DNA of 33,445 nucleotides from an uncultured Lachnospiraceae bacterium (GCA_947627645.1 CANQWV010000012.1:1-33445), one strand, 5' to 3'; shown: positions 1 through 7,525, numbered from the stretch's first letter. The notes: a model not told the origin generated them from the sequence alone. Numbers and translations are program-made.

Positions 1-544
1 CGATCTTTTCGCTCTCGTTGTCGAGCGCCGAGGTCGCCTCGTCGCACAGCAGGATCTTCGGATCGGACGCCAACACCCTCGCGATCGCCACGCGCTGTTT
101 CTGTCCGCCGGAGAGCTGCGCCGGATAAGCCCGCGCCTTCTCCTCCAGGCCGACGATCTTCAGATACTCCATCGCCTTTTCTCTTGCCTCGCGCTTTTTG
201 ACCCCTGCGATCTCCATCGGAAAGCAGACATTGTCGATCACACTGCGCTGCATCAGCAGATTGAAATGCTGAAAAATCATGCCGATATTTTTGCGCGCCT
301 CGCGAAGCTCCTTTTCCGAAAGCGACGCAAGCTCCTGCCCGTCCACCGTCACCCTCCCTGCGGTCGGGCGCTCCAGGAAATTCAGGCAGCGCACCAGCGT
401 GCTCTTCCCCGCGCCGGACATCCCGATGATGCCATAGATATCGCCCTTGAAGATATCAAGGCTGACGTCCTTCAGCGCCTGTACCTCTCCTTCTTTTGAT
501 CGAAAAGTTTTTTCCAGATGTTCGATTCTGATAATCGGTTCCAT
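1..544 (-). CDS. metN: Methionine ABC transporter ATP-binding protein MetN (3' end beyond window)
   Basis: This is the ATPase subunit of a D/L-methionine importer, which would act on the cytoplasmic face of the membrane with MetI and MetQ. Reading from ATG at 544, the visible 181 residues carry the Walker A motif GMSGAGKST (about 41-49), the Q-loop in FQHFN (Q92), the signature LSGGQKQR (144-151) and Walker B with [12 protein letters not shown]. The H-loop and the C-terminal ACT-like regulatory domain usual in MetN (about 340 residues) lie outside the window. A GGAGG site sits a few bases before the ATG. The neighbouring metQ gene supports the methionine assignment over other ABC ATPases, and the opening residues are MetN-like. 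A terminator and a separate promoter lie between metQ and metN, so the two may be transcribed independently. metI is presumably next downstream, outside the window. Confidence 0.93.
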   Translation of the reverse strand, partial: MEPIIRIEHLEKTFRSKEGEVQALKDVSLDIFKGDIYGIIGMSGAGKSTLVRCLNFLERPTAGRVTVDGQELASLSEKELREARKNIGMIFQHFNLLMQRSVIDNVCFPMEIAGVKKREAREKAMEYLKIVGLEEKARAYPAQLSGGQKQRVAIARVLASDPKILLCDEATSALDNESEKI

Positions 545-700
545 ATGTTCCTCCACAATCCGTTCCAAACGGAAGCATTCACGGCCATAAAGACCTGTGG
601 CGCGCGGATTCCTCACGCCGCAGGGGCTTCCGCGAAATCTTACCGTCACTTTCCATCGGGCCCTGCCGATAACTGCTCTTTCAGCGCACAGGTTTTCCAC
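545..700 (-). promoter_or_regulatory. Long leader of metN with competing hairpins, unassigned
   Basis: The predicted metN transcript has about 155 untranslated bases. One possible hairpin pairs CCTGCGGCG with CGCCACAGG (one mismatch, around 592-624). An alternative pairs GCGGA with a TCCGC that lies in the loop of the first, so the two may compete or form a pseudoknot. A further small hairpin is ATCGG/CCGAT near 655-672. It does not match the SAM-I (S-box) core I know, so no riboswitch class is assigned. Confidence 0.35.
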
Positions 701-707
701 CTTCAAG

Positions 708-736
708 AGTATAATATAAAAAGAAAGCCGTTGCAA
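708..736 (-). promoter_or_regulatory. Sigma-A-type promoter for metN, overlapping the metQ terminator
   Basis: On the minus strand TTGCAA (736-731) and TATACT (713-708) are separated by exactly 17 bases. The -35 box lies inside the 3' arm of the preceding terminator hairpin and its T-tract forms the spacer. It would start metN transcription near 700 and give a leader of about 155 bases. Confidence 0.6.
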
Positions 737-755
737 GAACGAACTTACAACGGCT
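712..755 (-). terminator. Rho-independent terminator after metQ
   Basis: The arms 726-737 and 744-755 pair over 12 bases (core AGCCGTTG/CAACGGCT, one G-T wobble) with a six-base loop. On the minus strand the hairpin is followed by TTTCTTTTTATATT. It lies about 80 bases past the metQ stop codon. Confidence 0.85.
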
Positions 756-833
756 CCCCGGCACGCAGCGACCGGGTTATGGTCGTCATCAATCATTATC
801 TCCGACTGCTCCCGCCGGCTGTACCTGTATTAT

Positions 834-1712
834 TCACTCCGCAGCTTCGGCAGCCGTCGTCTCGGCTTCGGTCTCCGCCTCCGCCTCGTCCTCGAACGGG
901 ATCACCGCTCCGTCGTATGTCTCATTGATGAAGTTCTTAATCTCATCGGACTTCAGCACGGACACCAGCGCCCGGATCCCTTCGTTGTTCTCGTTGCCTT
1001 CCTTCACGGCAATGACATTCACATAGGTCTTCGCCGCCTCGGAATCCGAGGACTCGTATGCAATGGAATCCTTCGAGACCGAGAAACCAGCGTCCAGCGC
1101 ATAGTTGCCGTTCATGACCGCAAACGCGACCTCGTCCACCACACGCGGCACCTGCGCGGCCTCGAGCTCCAGAATCTCAACGTCATATGGATTCTCTTCG
1201 ATATCGTTTACGGTAGCGGTCAGGCCAGCGCCCTCAGCCATCGTAAGCACGCCGTTGTCCTGCAGAAGCAGCAGCGCTCTCGCCTCGTTCGTCGTATCGT
1301 TCGGAACCGCGATCACATCGCCCGCCTCCAGCTCGTCAAGGCTGGACTTCGTTCCCGGATAGATACCGAACGGCTCATAGTGGATGCCGCCCGCGTTCAC
1401 AAGATGCGTGCCCTTCTCCTCGTTGAAGCTCTCCAGATACGGAATGTGCTGGAAATAGTTCGCGTCCATGTCTCCGCTCTCCACCACCTCATTCGGCTGG
1501 ATGTAGTCGTCGAACTCTTCTACCTCGAGCGTCCATCCCTGCTCCTCAAGGATCTTCGCGGCCTCTTCGAGGATCTCCGCGTGCGGGGTCGGCGACGCAG
1601 CTACCGTGATCGTCTTATCTTCCTCCGCTCCGGCGAAATTCGCCATGCTCAGCGAAGCAGCGGCAGAGACAGCCAGGGTCAGCGCCAGTACTTTTGACAG
1701 TTTCTTTTTCAT
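834..1712 (-). CDS. metQ: Methionine substrate-binding protein MetQ/NlpA family
   Basis: This is the extracytoplasmic methionine-binding subunit of the MetNIQ importer. The 292-residue product has a signal peptide (KKKLSKVLALTLAVSAAASL) ending near AGA-EED, then the NlpA-type fold, seen in ITVAASPTPHAEILEEA, DANYFQHIPYLESFNEEKG, HYEPFGIYPG and VPNDTTNEARALLLL. Unlike most MetQ proteins it has no lipobox cysteine, so the signal peptide looks like type I and the protein may not be lipid-anchored. The C-terminus ends in an acidic Ala/Glu/Thr tail of about 20 residues that is not part of the fold. The ATG follows GAGGAGGAAG with a normal gap. A promoter lies at 1799-1827 and a terminator at 712-755, so it may form its own transcript ahead of metN. 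The family assignment is secure; the exact substrate is inferred from metN. Confidence 0.93.
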   Translation of the reverse strand: MKKKLSKVLALTLAVSAAASLSMANFAGAEEDKTITVAASPTPHAEILEEAAKILEEQGWTLEVEEFDDYIQPNEVVESGDMDANYFQHIPYLESFNEEKGTHLVNAGGIHYEPFGIYPGTKSSLDELEAGDVIAVPNDTTNEARALLLLQDNGVLTMAEGAGLTATVNDIEENPYDVEILELEAAQVPRVVDEVAFAVMNGNYALDAGFSVSKDSIAYESSDSEAAKTYVNVIAVKEGNENNEGIRALVSVLKSDEIKNFINETYDGAVIPFEDEAEAETEAETTAAEAAE

Positions 1713-1798
1713 AATATCTTCCTCCTCTTCTTCCGCGGGATTGTCTGATTCCCGCAGGTTCTTCGGGCAGTCCAGGTCTCAGAACCGCTCACCACGCT

Positions 1799-1827
1799 AT
1801 CATATCACCCGGCCTGTCAAAATGCAA
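1799..1827 (-). promoter_or_regulatory. metQ promoter
   Basis: On the minus strand TTGCAT (1827-1822) and TATGAT (1804-1799) are 17 bases apart. The leader of about 80 bases holds two small hairpins (GGTTCT/AGAACC and GCGGGA/TCCCGC), the second just before the ribosome site. Confidence 0.7.
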
Positions 1828-1840
1828 TGTTTATCCTTAT

Positions 1841-2050
1841 TTTTTCCTATCGGCATTTTCTATAGCAGTGTTTTTCCATATCGGAATTTTCTATAGCAGC
1901 GCTTCTTCCTATCGGCATTTTCTATAGCAGCGTTTCTTCCTATCGACATTTTCTGCATCAGCGTTTTCCTATCGGCATTTTCTATAGCAGCGTTTTCCTA
2001 TCGGCATTTTCTATAGCAGCGTTTTCCTATCGGCATTTTCTGCATCAGCA
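1841..2050. repeat. Seven-copy 29-31 bp tandem repeat between metQ and the SpoIID-like gene
   Basis: The seven units start at 1841, 1871, 1902, 1933, 1964, 1993 and 2022 and have the core CCTATCGGCATTTTCTATAG. Units 5 and 6 are identical at 29 bp. Units 4 and 7 share the variant end CTGCATCAGC in place of CTATAGCAGC. Each common unit contains CTAT and ATAG as a small inverted repeat. The array ends four bases from the stop codon of the 2055-3920 gene. The 342-base gap 1713-2054 holds this array, the metQ promoter and the metQ leader, and I see no gene in it. Confidence 0.92.
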
Positions 2051-2054
2051 GCCT

Positions 2055-3920
2055 TCATTCTTCCCCCACGGGGATCCGCAATACCTGCCCAACCAGAATC
2101 CTGTCTCCGCTCAGCCCGTTTGCCCGACGGATTGCCTCCACCGTGGTGCCGTAACGCCTCGCGATGCCCCAGAGAGTATCGCCCGCCTGCACCACGTAAA
2201 CGATCGTGTCCTCCTCCGGCCCTGGCGCGGGGACATTTTCTTCAATGCCGAGGTAATGGTCATAGAGAGCCTGCCAGGTTCGCGCGCCGACGATCCCGTC
2301 CGGATTCAGTCCGATCCTGCGCTGAAACGCGACAACCGCCTGCCTGGTTCCGCTGCCGAAGATTCCGTCCTGCGCCGGAGCAGGAAGCGCCGGGTAGTAC
2401 TGCGCGATCACGTTCAACAGATACTGCAGCGTCACCACATCCTGTCCGCGCGAGCCCTGACGCAAAACCGTGCCGGGCGGTACCGTCCCGATGCCAAGGC
2501 TTGTGCCCTCGCTGTCCAGCTCCGCCAGCCTCGTCACCGCCGTGTAAATGCTGGAGAGTTTATACCAGGTCGCCTTTCCCACGATACCATCGACAGCCAG
2601 GTTGAAAATACTTTGAAATTTCCGCACCGCCGCGCGCGTGCTCTCGCCGAAAACGCCCGAAGGATCCGTGATAGCAGGAAGCGCCGGATAATTACGCCGA
2701 ATCCGCCCCAGCCAGGTCTGAAGCGTCTGGACGTCCAGCCCGCTGCTGCCGACGCGCAGCGCAGCTCCGGGATAAGACGACAGCGCGTTCGTGACAATGT
2801 TGGTCCGCGCGAGCTCAATGTCGTCCGGATAATAATAAAGCAAAATCTGCTGCGCAGCATATCCCTGGTTGGCAAGCGCGACGCTTCCCCACTGGGACAG
2901 TCCCGCGCAGGTCACCGTCGTCCCGTTACAGAAGGAGGTAAAATAGGGCGCACTCTGCCCGCGTCTCCGGATATATTCCCCGTACAGCTCGTCGGCAACG
3001 CTGCTGATGGAAGCGTAGATCGGCCGCCCTGGAACATAATACTGGTCATACGCCGTGTTATTTGTGATGTCAAAATCATAACCCCGGCTCCGGTACCATT
3101 CCGTGTAGACGCGGTTCAGCGCGAAGGTCATGATCGCGTAGACATTTGCCTTCAGCGCTTCCCTCGGCCAGGTCGGGTAGATCTCACTGCTCGCAACGTT
3201 TTTCACATAGTCCAGGAACGGCGCCTGCACATTCGGCGCAGGTTCGTCCGGCGCGCCCAGATGCACGGTGATCGGATTCGGGATCACCACCTGCCGCAGC
3301 ACGCGCGGCTGCGGGAAATCGCCGTCCTGCCCCTGCTGCTGCCGCTGACACCTCACCGCCGCAGCGGAACTCCGCGTGTCCTCTGCCCCGGACTTCCTGT
3401 CTGTTCTCTGGCAGCCGGAAGTCCTGGCAGAACTCTGCACGCCCTCTGCCCCGGACTTCCTGTTTGTTCCCTGACAGCCGGAAATCCTGGCAGAGCTCTG
3501 CGCGCCCTCTGCCCCGAGCTCCATATCTTCTGTCTGGCGCCCGGCGGCTACAGCGGGAGCCCCGACCTCAAGCTCCTCCATCGTCTGGGACGGCCTCCGG
3601 TCCACAAGTGGGACAAGCTCCACCGGCAGCATCGCCGTCTCCCCGTCAAAGATTGGGATTTTCTCAATAGAAACCGGTTCAAAGCCCTCCGCGTCCACGA
3701 TCACGCCATACTCCGCGTAGGGCTTCCCACTATAAGCAGGATCCTGCGAATAGATCCCATCCACTGTTTCCAGCGAGACCGCCTGCGTCTCCCCGCTCTC
3801 ATCCGTAACAAGCCGATCGAGGGTATTCCCCTCAGCGTCCAGCACCCACACCTGAGCGCCCTTAAGCGGGACGGCGTCCTGCGCAGTCCTCGCCTGTATC
3901 TGCAGATATCCAATAGCCAT
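2055..3920 (-). CDS. SpoIID/LytB-like protein with two peptidoglycan-binding domains and a C-terminal LysM
   Basis: The 621-residue protein is probably involved in spore or cell-wall peptidoglycan metabolism. Residues 1-105 form a carboxypeptidase-regulatory-like beta domain. Residues 136-195 are a low-complexity linker with 21-residue repeats (GAEG-QSSAR-SGCQ-T-RKS). Residues about 215-375 match SpoIID/Lyt[16 protein letters not shown] holds the position of the catalytic glutamate and [15 protein letters not shown] matches the GMSQWGA...GYS motif. The two cysteines before it (331 and 338) could be metal ligands, as in SpoIID. Two PG_binding_1 domains follow (about 385-460 and 483-555; [10 protein letters not shown] and [10 protein letters not shown]). 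A LysM domain ends the protein (573-618; [17 protein letters not shown]). There is no signal peptide or membrane segment, which is odd for a wall enzyme. The domain calls are firm; enzymatic activity is inferred. The ATG at 3920 follows a weak AGGG site. Confidence 0.88.
   Translation of the reverse strand: MAIGYLQIQARTAQDAVPLKGAQVWVLDAEGNTLDRLVTDESGETQAVSLETVDGIYSQDPAYSGKPYAEYGVIVDAEGFEPVSIEKIPIFDGETAMLPVELVPLVDRRPSQTMEELEVGAPAVAAGRQTEDMELGAEGAQSSARISGCQGTNRKSGAEGVQSSARTSGCQRTDRKSGAEDTRSSAAAVRCQRQQQGQDGDFPQPRVLRQVVIPNPITVHLGAPDEPAPNVQAPFLDYVKNVASSEIYPTWPREALKANVYAIMTFALNRVYTEWYRSRGYDFDITNNTAYDQYYVPGRPIYASISSVADELYGEYIRRRGQSAPYFTSFCNGTTVTCAGLSQWGSVALANQGYAAQQILLYYYPDDIELARTNIVTNALSSYPGAALRVGSSGLDVQTLQTWLGRIRRNYPALPAITDPSGVFGESTRAAVRKFQSIFNLAVDGIVGKATWYKLSSIYTAVTRLAELDSEGTSLGIGTVPPGTVLRQGSRGQDVVTLQYLLNVIAQYYPALPAPAQDGIFGSGTRQAVVAFQRRIGLNPDGIVGARTWQALYDHYLGIEENVPAPGPEEDTIVYVVQAGDTLWGIARRYGTTVEAIRRANGLSGDRILVGQVLRIPVGEE
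3333..3515 (-). repeat. 63-bp coding tandem repeat in the SpoIID-like linker
   Basis: Two near-identical 21-codon units and a third degenerate one encode residues 136-195. The repeated plus-strand words include CCCTCTGCCCCGGACTTCCTG. The linker joins the N-terminal beta domain to the SpoIID-like domain. Confidence 0.75.
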
Positions 3921-4057
3921 ATGATCCCTGTTCCTGTTCTCTGATCACTCTATCATATGAAGCCGAAGCAAGAATGTCATACGGTATCGCTATTTAAAAC
4001 ATGGCGGATAATCTGATCCTTCTCACAGCAATCTTCCTGCTGCCGTCTTTCCATCCG

Positions 4058-4089
4058 AAGGCGCAAACCCGTTCCGAGACGCCTTTTTT
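4058..4089 (+). terminator. Hairpin with T-tract, plus-strand orientation
   Basis: AAGGCG (4058-4063) pairs with CGCCTT (4080-4085) and is followed by more T residues. The poly-T faces the plus strand, although both flanking genes are on the minus strand, so it may stop antisense transcription. The stem is short and the loop is 16 bases. Confidence 0.4.
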
Positions 4090-4111
4090 AAATAGCATCT
4101 GCGCTCATTGC

Positions 4112-5788
4112 TCATAACGCCTCGGAACCTGCAGGGCTCCCTGATATCTCCGGGCTCTCCGATATCTCCTGATTGCCCGGCACTTCCAGGCTGTCCGATA
4201 TCTCCGGGCTCTCCGCCTGCTTTGGCTGTGTCATCTGCGCGATAAGCCCCGCGATCTGCTCGATAAGTTCCTCCGGCACGCCGGCTTTCTGACAATTCTC
4301 CATGATCGCCTCCAGGTGAAGGTCGGCGGCGTACTTCTCCATGTCTTCCTGGCTGTCCGCCTGGTACACCGTTCCCCCGCCCTCTTCTTCCTGGCCCAGC
4401 AGCTCCTCGCTTCCGCCCGACTTCAGATGCAGGGCCGCAAGCAATTCATCATTCATTGTCAGGCTCAGGGAGAGATTTTCAATCTTCTCCTGCGCTCTCT
4501 CCTCCACGTCAAAGATCAGCGCGAAGTCCTCAAGCGGCAGCCCCTGTGAATCGTCCGTCTTCCCTGCGTAGGTCAGCTTGTAGGTGCCGTCCAGATCGCC
4601 CAGGGCGGCGTTCACATCGTAATCGCTCACTTCGATCGTATACTGGGGAAGTCCGTTCTGCGTCACCATATACGTTCCATCCAGCCTGCCGTCCGTGATC
4701 GTACCGACGCCGGAGAGGACGCCGCTTTCCCTGCTCTGCCCATCGCCCGCAGCATAGTACACACGCAGCGCCGCCTGGTCGCCTTCCCGGACATTGAGCC
4801 AGGCCAGCTGTGTCATCTGCTCTCCACCCGCAACAAGCGCAAACTCCCGGCCTGCGCACTTGCCGTCCGCGTCCAGCCATACCCTCGCAGAAATGTAGTC
4901 TTCCTCGCCGTACTCTTCGGCCTTCGCGATCTCGTCCTCCAGATTGCTGATCGCCTCATCCATCGCCTGCTGATATTCCCCGTAGAAATTCTCCTGCTGG
5001 GAGAACGTCCCCAGATTCTCGATCATCTCCTTCAGCTGCTCGTCGTCCCTCGCCTGCTTTGCCATCTCCAGTACGGCAGGCTCCAGATCACCCGCATAGA
5101 GGCGGCCTTCCTCCACGGTAAAGGTCTGCTCGATGTTGGCCAGCGTCTCGGTCTTCTCTTCGGTCTCACCGTCCGTCATACGGTCAAACAGAATATCCCC
5201 ATAGCGCTTCAGAAGCTCCGCGACCTCGTCGCCGTCCGCCGTAAGCTCCGCCAGAAACTCCGGGTTCATCACCTCTTTCAGCCGCTGCCACTGCTGCCTT
5301 GTCTCCTCCGTCTCAAACTCGAACGGTACTCCGAGGTAATTCTCACTGATCTCCGGCACACGGAATTTGACGGTATCGTTCCCGAAATCGATCGGCAGCT
5401 CCAGCGTAGCCAATACAGTGTCATTCAGGCAGAGGCCGATCGCCGCGTCGACGATATTGTCTTCTTTGGCCGCCGCGAGTCTGAGCGCAATGCTCTCTAG
5501 CCAGGACAAATCCATCGGCGTTCCGTCCGATGTCGTAAGGATACTGCCCGCCATCGTCCGCGCCAGATCCCCAAACTCCAGCTTGAGCTCCGCTGAGGAA
5601 GCCCCATTCTCCTGGCTGGCCGCCATCTCCTCGTCCCACATCTCGCCGTAGACGTCCGCAAACGCCGCCCAGTTCTCACGCTCCGTCCCGACATAAGACG
5701 CCGAGACCGCAAGCGGGTTTATGCCTGTGAGCGCAAGCGCACCCGCCGCGGCCAGTGTTATTGCCTTTTTTCTGATTTCTGTTCTCAT
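4112..5788 (-). CDS. Secreted protein of unknown function
   Basis: I do not recognise a specific family. The 558-residue product begins with a type I signal peptide (KKAITLAAAGALALTGINPL then AVSA-SYV), so it is probably exported. The mature protein is acidic, with long helical stretches (for example around KEDNIVDAAIGLCLND and EAISNLEDEIAKAEEYGEED). A later beta-rich half has repeated hairpin-like sections (LDGTYMVTQNGLPQYTIEVS, LDGTYKLTYAGK). The last 35 residues are a Ser/Pro/Glu/Ile repeat (SPEISDSLEVP, QEISESPEISGSP), possibly a flexible or wall-spanning tail. There is no lipobox and no C-terminal sorting signal. The ATG follows AAAGGGGG with a good gap. Its layout resembles uncharacterised exported proteins of Lachnospiraceae, but I cannot give a function. 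Confidence 0.85.
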   Translation of the reverse strand: MRTEIRKKAITLAAAGALALTGINPLAVSASYVGTERENWAAFADVYGEMWDEEMAASQENGASSAELKLEFGDLARTMAGSILTTSDGTPMDLSWLESIALRLAAAKEDNIVDAAIGLCLNDTVLATLELPIDFGNDTVKFRVPEISENYLGVPFEFETEETRQQWQRLKEVMNPEFLAELTADGDEVAELLKRYGDILFDRMTDGETEEKTETLANIEQTFTVEEGRLYAGDLEPAVLEMAKQARDDEQLKEMIENLGTFSQQENFYGEYQQAMDEAISNLEDEIAKAEEYGEEDYISARVWLDADGKCAGREFALVAGGEQMTQLAWLNVREGDQAALRVYYAAGDGQSRESGVLSGVGTITDGRLDGTYMVTQNGLPQYTIEVSDYDVNAALGDLDGTYKLTYAGKTDDSQGLPLEDFALIFDVEERAQEKIENLSLSLTMNDELLAALHLKSGGSEELLGQEEEGGGTVYQADSQEDMEKYAADLHLEAIMENCQKAGVPEELIEQIAGLIAQMTQPKQAESPEISDSLEVPGNQEISESPEISGSPAGSEAL

Positions 5789-6057
5789 AGTAATCCCCCT
5801 TTACCTGTTCATCGAAACCGACATTTATGTTTCTACTGTATCCGCTTTCCCGCAATTTTGCATCCGCAGGTTCCATCGTGTCCGCGAACCGGCAGAAACC
5901 CCTATCCTAAAAAATCACATCAGCCGGAGCGTGTTCCCGGGATAAGCAAGTGTGAGACCGGACACCTCCGATACGGGCAGAACCGCACTCCTCCCGGAAC
6001 TGATGTGACAAACCCATTATAAAATTTTGCGCAGAAAAATGCAAGCGGCAAAAACAG

Positions 6058-6202
6058 ACGTTACTGTTCACTCCGTGAACAGTAACGTCGCTTCGCGATG
6101 CACAGAAATGCTGCATTCGCAGCATTTCGCGCTTCAACCCTCGGGATTTCCGTGCATTTTGCACGGAAATCACCTCGCGGGACAGTGGGGAGTGAATAGT
6201 AA
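6058..6202. repeat. Composite palindromic element, three perfect hairpins inside terminal inverted repeats
   Basis: Three perfect hairpins follow one another: 6058-6071/6075-6088 (14-bp arms, ACGTTACTGTTCAC, 3-base loop), 6105-6114/6119-6128 (10-bp arms, GAAATGCTGC) and 6145-6156/6160-6171 (12-bp arms, GATTTCCGTGCA, 3-base loop). The ends 6060-6074 (GTTACTGTTCACTCC) and 6188-6202 (GGAGTGAATAGTAAC) form an outer inverted repeat with one mismatch. It has no coding potential that I trust. It could be a MITE- or REP/BIME-like mobile repeat or a structured RNA. The 525-base gap 5789-6313 holds this element, the inverted repeat at 6228-6260 and the promoter of the next gene. Confidence 0.85.
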
Positions 6203-6227
6203 CAAACAGACTTTAGCCGCGGCCAAA

Positions 6228-6260
6228 TTTCTGACAAAAGCTCTTTCTTTTTGTCAGAAA
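6228..6260. promoter_or_regulatory. 12-bp inverted repeat overlapping a promoter -35 region
   Basis: TTTCTGACAAAA (6228-6239) and TTTTGTCAGAAA (6249-6260) are perfect inverted arms around a nine-base spacer. The right arm overlaps the end of the predicted -35 box and the promoter spacer of the 6314 gene, so it could be a repressor operator. It lacks a following T-tract. Confidence 0.6.
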
Positions 6261-6272
6261 AGAGACTATAAT
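6244..6272 (+). promoter_or_regulatory. Promoter of the 6314 membrane protein
   Basis: TTTCTT (6244-6249) and a consensus TATAAT (6267-6272) are 17 bases apart. The -10 box is strong and the -35 weak, which fits regulation through the overlapping inverted repeat. Confidence 0.6.
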
Positions 6273-6313
6273 GAAGTCATTGAAGCCACCGGCAGGCAGA
6301 AAGGAAATACGAG

Positions 6314-7087
6314 ATGGACAGTAAGATTGTTAAGTTTAAAAAGACCGCGCTGGACGACGATGCTGCGATCTACCAGCGTTCAAGGGACACGGTTACAAAA
6401 GAGGAAATCAAAAATCTTTCCTTCCGGCAACGAATTGGTTATTACAAGGATTATTATCTGAAGATCACGCTTGTGATCATCGCCGCGGCGGTGATTGTTA
6501 TTTCCGTGCTGAATACAACGATTTTCAACCGCTCCGAATGCCGTCTGTCTCTCTGTTTTCTGAACGGCACCCTGCCCGCACAGAGCGAGGAGATGGACAG
6601 CTTTTTCGAGGAGCAGATCGGCCTGGAGAGCAAGAACGATTTCATGCGTTCCGATACCTACGCGCTGGACAATTACCAAATGGACATGGCGTACCGGACG
6701 AGGCTTCTGGCCGGCGCGATCGATCTGATCATCTGTCCGCATGACGTCTTTCTGGAACAGTCCGGGCAGGGACTTTTCTGTGATCTGCGCGAGCTTCTGC
6801 CAGAAGAAATGTATGCTCAGCTCTCTGGCCTGCTGATTGAGAACAAGGTGGCGGAAACCGACGACATGGGCGAAGTCATCTCCTATTCCGAGCCTATCCC
6901 GATGGGGATCGACCTGTCCGGCAGCGAATTTTATCAGCAGTATGGCGGCATATTTGAACAGCCTGTTCTCTGCGCCGCATGGCATCCAGAGAACAAAGGA
7001 AACGCGCTCAAGGCGATCGCCTACTTTACCGGGATCGACCTCTCCCTCGCTGAAACGGAGGAAGCTTCGGAGGAAGCCACAGAATAA
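6314..7087 (+). CDS. Single-pass membrane protein of unknown function
   Basis: I do not recognise this family. The 257-residue product has a basic N-terminal cytoplasmic part of about 48 residues, then one membrane segment (about 50-67, ITLVIIAAAVIVISVL). An acidic outer domain of about 185 residues follows, ending in SLAETEEASEEATE. In the outer domain, LLAGAIDLIICPHDVFLEQS and a conserved-looking WHPENKGNALKAIAYFTGI resemble the pattern of a small solute-binding-like fold, but this is only an impression. AAAGGA precedes the ATG by a normal gap. It stands alone between its own promoter and the convergent csoR gene, and no clear terminator is seen in the 87 bases after it. Confidence 0.85.
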   Translation: MDSKIVKFKKTALDDDAAIYQRSRDTVTKEEIKNLSFRQRIGYYKDYYLKITLVIIAAAVIVISVLNTTIFNRSECRLSLCFLNGTLPAQSEEMDSFFEEQIGLESKNDFMRSDTYALDNYQMDMAYRTRLLAGAIDLIICPHDVFLEQSGQGLFCDLRELLPEEMYAQLSGLLIENKVAETDDMGEVISYSEPIPMGIDLSGSEFYQQYGGIFEQPVLCAAWHPENKGNALKAIAYFTGIDLSLAETEEASEEATE

Positions 7088-7174
7088 TCTGCCTCTGCTC
7101 TGTTCCTTCGTCCGTTTCACCCTTACGCCTGGGAATGTGCCCGCGCTCGCAGAATCCTTCCAGAAATCTTGTCA

Positions 7175-7525
7175 CTATTTCATCAGCTTCTGGATCGTGC
7201 CGCAGAGCTCGTCCACGGCCTCGTGGTTGCCATCCCGGATATCCTGGACGACACAGGTTTTGATATGATTTGACAGCAAAGCCTTGTTGAAGCTGTTCAG
7301 TGCGGACTGCACCGCCATCACCTGTGTCAGGATATCCACGCAGTAGCGTTCCTCCTCCACCATGCCCTGGATACCCCGGATCTGACCCTCGATCCGCTTC
7401 AGACGGTTCATCAGATTCCGGTACTCTCCGTCTTCCCTGTGCTTCATCCGGCAGCCGGGGCAGCCCGTCTGCTCTTCTATACTGTCCATGTCTTCTTTTA
7501 CTGGCCTTTCGCCGATCTGCTCCAT
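7175..7525 (-). CDS. csoR: CsoR-family copper-sensing transcriptional repressor
   Basis: CsoR is a cytoplasmic, all-helical repressor that releases its operator when it binds Cu(I). The 116-residue protein has the family core RLKRIEGQIRGIQGMVEEER (41-60). The three Cu(I) ligands are C62, H87 and C91, with the 25 and 4 residue spacing of B. subtilis CsoR. The N-terminal 35 residues are an extension with GCPGCRMKH, giving an extra Cys-x-x-Cys-His group that might bind metal. GGGAGGAT precedes the ATG. A TACCCC...GGGGTA operator of the CsoR type lies at the copA promoter (17068-17084), about 9.5 kb away, and none is visible at its own promoter. Nickel-sensing or persulfide-sensing relatives are less likely because of the C-H-C ligand set and the copA operator. 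Confidence 0.9.
   Translation of the reverse strand: MEQIGERPVKEDMDSIEEQTGCPGCRMKHREDGEYRNLMNRLKRIEGQIRGIQGMVEEERYCVDILTQVMAVQSALNSFNKALLSNHIKTCVVQDIRDGNHEAVDELCGTIQKLMK

Noticed and set aside
545-700. SAM-I riboswitch in the metN leader
   Set aside because: Short S-box-like words occur (AGGTGG, GGCCC-ATG) but the order and conserved core do not fit, so I leave the leader unassigned.
1841-2050. CRISPR array
   Set aside because: Repeat length is CRISPR-like, but the units are directly adjacent with no unique spacers and there are no cas genes.
2256-3944. Long plus-strand open frame of 562 codons opposite the SpoIID-like gene
   Set aside because: It is a GC-rich shadow of a gene with clear domains. 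The predicted product is Arg/Pro-rich with no recognisable domain and no convincing ribosome site.
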